From positions 894,501 through 958,500 of the forward strand of contig NC_009515.1 of assembly GCF_000016525.1 (NCBI RefSeq): 64,000 nucleotides of DNA, written 5' to 3'. The notes beneath the pieces are model-generated. The model did no database searches. It had not been told where the DNA came from and saw only the letters and a list, made by a program, of their open reading frames with translations. Of this stretch, positions 61,804 to 64,000 are shown piece after piece (the stretch's first letter is position 1; every line of letters starts with the position of its first letter). A program made the translations under genes and the position numbers. The DNA comes from Methanobrevibacter smithii ATCC 35061. GTDB lineage: Archaea > Methanobacteriota > Methanobacteria > Methanobacteriales > Methanobacteriaceae.

Positions 61804-64000
61804 TTAAGCTATTTTTATAGTGTTTCCCACTTGGAAACTGTTCCAATATGAAGTAATAATATATTGTCCAGCCATTAACCTTATATTCAATGATGCAATA
61901 CCATCTTTATCAGTTACTTTGTGATAGAATACACCATTTACATTAAATGATACATTCTGATTAGCTAATGGATTGCCTTGACCGTCTAATGCTTGAGCAG
62001 TAAAACTGCTGCCGTCAAGGTATTTCATAGAGAGATCACTTGTTACTAAAGTCGGCAATACATTTACATTATTACCCATAGCCAAATCATCAACAATAGT
62101 AGTAATAATGTAATTTCCAGGTCTTAAAGCAATACCTAAACTAGCTACACCATTTTCATCAGTAGTTTTGTGATAGAATACACCGTTAATATTGAAAGTT
62201 ACATTTTTATTGATAGCTAAAGTTCCATCTTTATTGTAGATAGTTGCTTCAAATCTTGATGCATTCATATAATATTTAGTTAAATCATTAGCTGCAATTA
62301 AAGATTTGACAGTTACATCAAATCCTTTTTCTTCACCAGTTATATCATTATAAGCAGTTAAAATATAAGCTCCAGGCCTCAACCTAATACCTAATTTAGC
62401 AATACCCTCAGCATCAGTAGTTTTAGTGTAGAACACCCCATTGATGTTGAATTTAACTGAAGTATTAGCTAATGCTTTTCCGGTTTTATCCAAGAATTTT
62501 GCAACAAACTCAGTGCCGTCCTTATACATTAAAACAGTATCATTAGCTAAAATAGTTGGATTGACAGTTACAGTAATGTTTTTAGAGAGCTTATCATAAA
62601 TATCTGAACCATTATAAGAAACAGTTGCATTATATATTTTTGATACTAAATTAATGCCTAAAGAAGCAGTTCCATTAGCATCAGTAGTTTTCTTATATGT
62701 TTGACCGTTAATTGTAAAGTATAATGTTGCATTAGCTATAGGATTGCCTTTAATATCAGTTAAAATAGCTGCCATTCTTGTTCCATCACGATAGAACATT
62801 ACAACATCAGAAATATTTAAATTAACTTTCATTGGATTAACAGCTAAATTAAATACATTATTTGAAACTTCATAAGTTTTATCTCCTGAATATGTAACAT
62901 TTACTTTATAATCACCAGCAATTAAAGAGTTGATTTTTACACTAGCTACTCCATCAGTTACATTTGCTTTGTATGAATCTTTTCCAACAGTAACATTGAC
63001 AACACCAGTTGCATCTTCAGGTAAAATTATAACAAGAGTTGAATTTTCACCGGCGACAACATCAGTAGTGTTTAAAGTTACATTATAATCAGAAATTTTG
63101 CCAATTGAAAAAGTTTTAGTAATGTTGGTTGCATTATATTTAGCATTGCCATTATAAATTACAGTAACCTCATAATCTCCAACACCTAAAACTCCCAAAT
63201 CATAAACAATAGTTTGTGAAGCGTTGAAATTAATAGTTTCAGATTTTCCATTAAACTTAATAGTTACATTACCATTAGCATCAAATGGTAAAACATCAAT
63301 TTTGATTGTAGCATTTTTATTTATGATAGCAGATATATCTGCATTGATTGAAGCACCAGCAGGAGTGTTGTTTTCTATTATTGTATCGTTGCTTTTTGAA
63401 GTAACCGCACCATTTCCATAATAGTCTTTAGAAATAATATAATTGTTAGTTATGGATGTATTGGTACCTGTAGTACCTGCAACAGATACTGCATAATTTT
63501 TACCGGAAATAATCACATTATTGTCTACAGTAATATTTTTTGCATTTGCAGCAAGTTGAATTCCATCTCCAACAGCATCAATTGTGTTATTTTCAATTAT
63601 ACCATATCCTTTTTTAAGTGAAATACCAATATTAGATACATTTATAGAGTTGCCTTTAACAACTATACCCCCACCAACAACATTAGTGGACACATCAATT
63701 CCTGTTTTAATATTAACAAAAGTGTTATTAATTATAACTACTTCCCCAACATCTGCCACAGCATTAACACCTACAAATGCATTAGATATGACATTACCTA
63801 TAAAAGTATTCTGACCAACGAGTTTATTCTGCTTGGAATTGCCCTGCAACTTAATTGCATAACACCCCGCAGAACTTATACCAGTAGTTCCATTTATGAT
63901 GTTGTTTTTAAATATGTTGAATTCACTAATACCAGCTACACTATAAGTATTGAAACCCATTCCTATAAAAATAACATTTGAAGCTTTAGAATATATTTTA
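61804..64000 (-). CDS. Adhesin-like surface protein, C-terminal part; continues beyond the window
   Basis: About 732 visible residues. The frame stays open to base 64000; the first internal ATG is at 63960, but there is no SD or signal peptide there, so the real start lies outside. Visible residues ~1-230 are right-handed beta-helix repeats (NNTFVNIKTGIDVS, ENNTIDAVGDGIQL, VDNNVIISGKNYAV). From ~230 on there are six or so Ig-like domains (NATLYFTINGQTY, KFNINGVFYTKTTD, FNVNGVFYHKVTD), closely related to those of the protein at 24883. It ends with a plain GNTIKIA, with no hydrophobic anchor or LPxTG-like signal. Rich in NxT sequons. Likely a secreted adhesin. Confidence 0.85.
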   Translation of the reverse strand, partial: KIYSKASNVIFIGMGFNTYSVAGISEFNIFKNNIINGTTGISSAGCYAIKLQGNSKQNKLVGQNTFIGNVISNAFVGVNAVADVGEVVIINNTFVNIKTGIDVSTNVVGGGIVVKGNSINVSNIGISLKKGYGIIENNTIDAVGDGIQLAANAKNITVDNNVIISGKNYAVSVAGTTGTNTSITNNYIISKDYYGNGAVTSKSNDTIIENNTPAGASINADISAIINKNATIKIDVLPFDANGNVTIKFNGKSETINFNASQTIVYDLGVLGVGDYEVTVIYNGNAKYNATNITKTFSIGKISDYNVTLNTTDVVAGENSTLVIILPEDATGVVNVTVGKDSYKANVTDGVASVKINSLIAGDYKVNVTYSGDKTYEVSNNVFNLAVNPMKVNLNISDVVMFYRDGTRMAAILTDIKGNPIANATLYFTINGQTYKKTTDANGTASLGINLVSKIYNATVSYNGSDIYDKLSKNITVTVNPTILANDTVLMYKDGTEFVAKFLDKTGKALANTSVKFNINGVFYTKTTDAEGIAKLGIRLRPGAYILTAYNDITGEEKGFDVTVKSLIAANDLTKYYMNASRFEATIYNKDGTLAINKNVTFNINGVFYHKTTDENGVASLGIALRPGNYIITTIVDDLAMGNNVNVLPTLVTSDLSMKYLDGSSFTAQALDGQGNPLANQNVSFNVNGVFYHKVTDKDGIASLNIRLMAGQYIITSYWNSFQVGNTIKIA

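Noticed and set aside
63961-64000. ATG 63960 as the real start of the adhesin
   Set aside because: The frame is open through the window edge, there is no SD or signal peptide, and beta-helix repeats already occur at once after it.

Overview
The window is a low-GC archaeal chromosome segment that reads as Methanobrevibacter, most likely M. smithii or a close gut relative. The evidence is a combination of methanogen-specific genes (atwA, cofD, cofE, arfA, mfnA, mptD, a two-module Cys protein resembling methanogenesis marker 9), archaeal lipid genes (UbiA-family prenyltransferase, inositol-phosphate synthase, archaetidylserine synthase), archaeal informational genes (aIF1A, Rio1, Dim2-like KH protein, Top6A/B, Pcc1, L10e), an MreB-like actin as expected of a pseudomurein-walled rod or coccobacillus, adhesin-like surface proteins, and a bile salt hydrolase typical of a gut resident. 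I found no rRNA, tRNA, CRISPR array, insertion sequence or prophage.

Layout. 1-4.4 kb: cobamide salvage (cobS, cbiS-like) diverging from a larC-queC-HD operon. 4.5-16.5 kb: pycB, ino1, ubiA, a GT-C type membrane glycosyltransferase, a zinc-ribbon/NERD-like membrane protein, a NeuA-PseG fusion, and a hypD-pgp-pmbA run. 16.5-18.5 kb: moeA operon. 18.5-24.5 kb: the archaeal aIF1A-rio1-dim2-top6B-top6A cluster, interrupted by a drug/metabolite-type exporter gene on the opposite strand. 24.9-27.2 kb: a secreted protein with Ig-like repeats and an M14-like metallohydrolase domain, then a Ser/Gly-rich membrane-anchored protein. 27.3-29.8 kb: a copper-type regulon (csoR, P1B ATPase, HMA chaperone) with two matching operator palindromes. 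29.9-35.3 kb: gap, an endonuclease IV-like gene, a membrane phosphoesterase, a lone 3-hydroxyacyl-CoA dehydrogenase and an AAA ATPase.

35.3-39.8 kb: hemA and precorrin-2 dehydrogenase behind the marker-9-like gene, an unknown gene, and atwA. 39.9-47.5 kb: a long minus-strand run, in transcription order an unknown gene, mreB-like, rnhB, exbB, exbD, purO, cofE, cofD, arfA and a TIM-barrel gene that appears to start at ATT. 47.8-50.9 kb: archaetidylserine synthase, a DUF515/CpaB-like membrane protein, a sortase and mptD on the plus strand. 50.9-58.6 kb: bile salt hydrolase, mfnA, ppsA, rpl10e and an OpuC/EgtU-type ABC transporter. 58.9-64 kb: pcc1, a zinc-binding Q-rich membrane protein, a HIGH-motif nucleotidyltransferase, and the C-terminal part of a large adhesin running off the window.

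The most interesting candidates are (i) the pssA-DUF515-sortase cluster, which parallels the link between phosphatidylserine-type lipid synthesis and archaeosortase anchoring known in haloarchaea; (ii) the Ig-repeat M14-like surface enzyme; (iii) an ExbB/ExbD pair, with an extra C-terminal domain on ExbB, encoded beside an MreB-like actin in an organism with no outer membrane; (iv) a probable AUU start codon; and (v) small cis-elements: an SD-sequestering hairpin, twin CsoR operators, and a palindrome between the TATA box and the start of transcription of the opuC operon.
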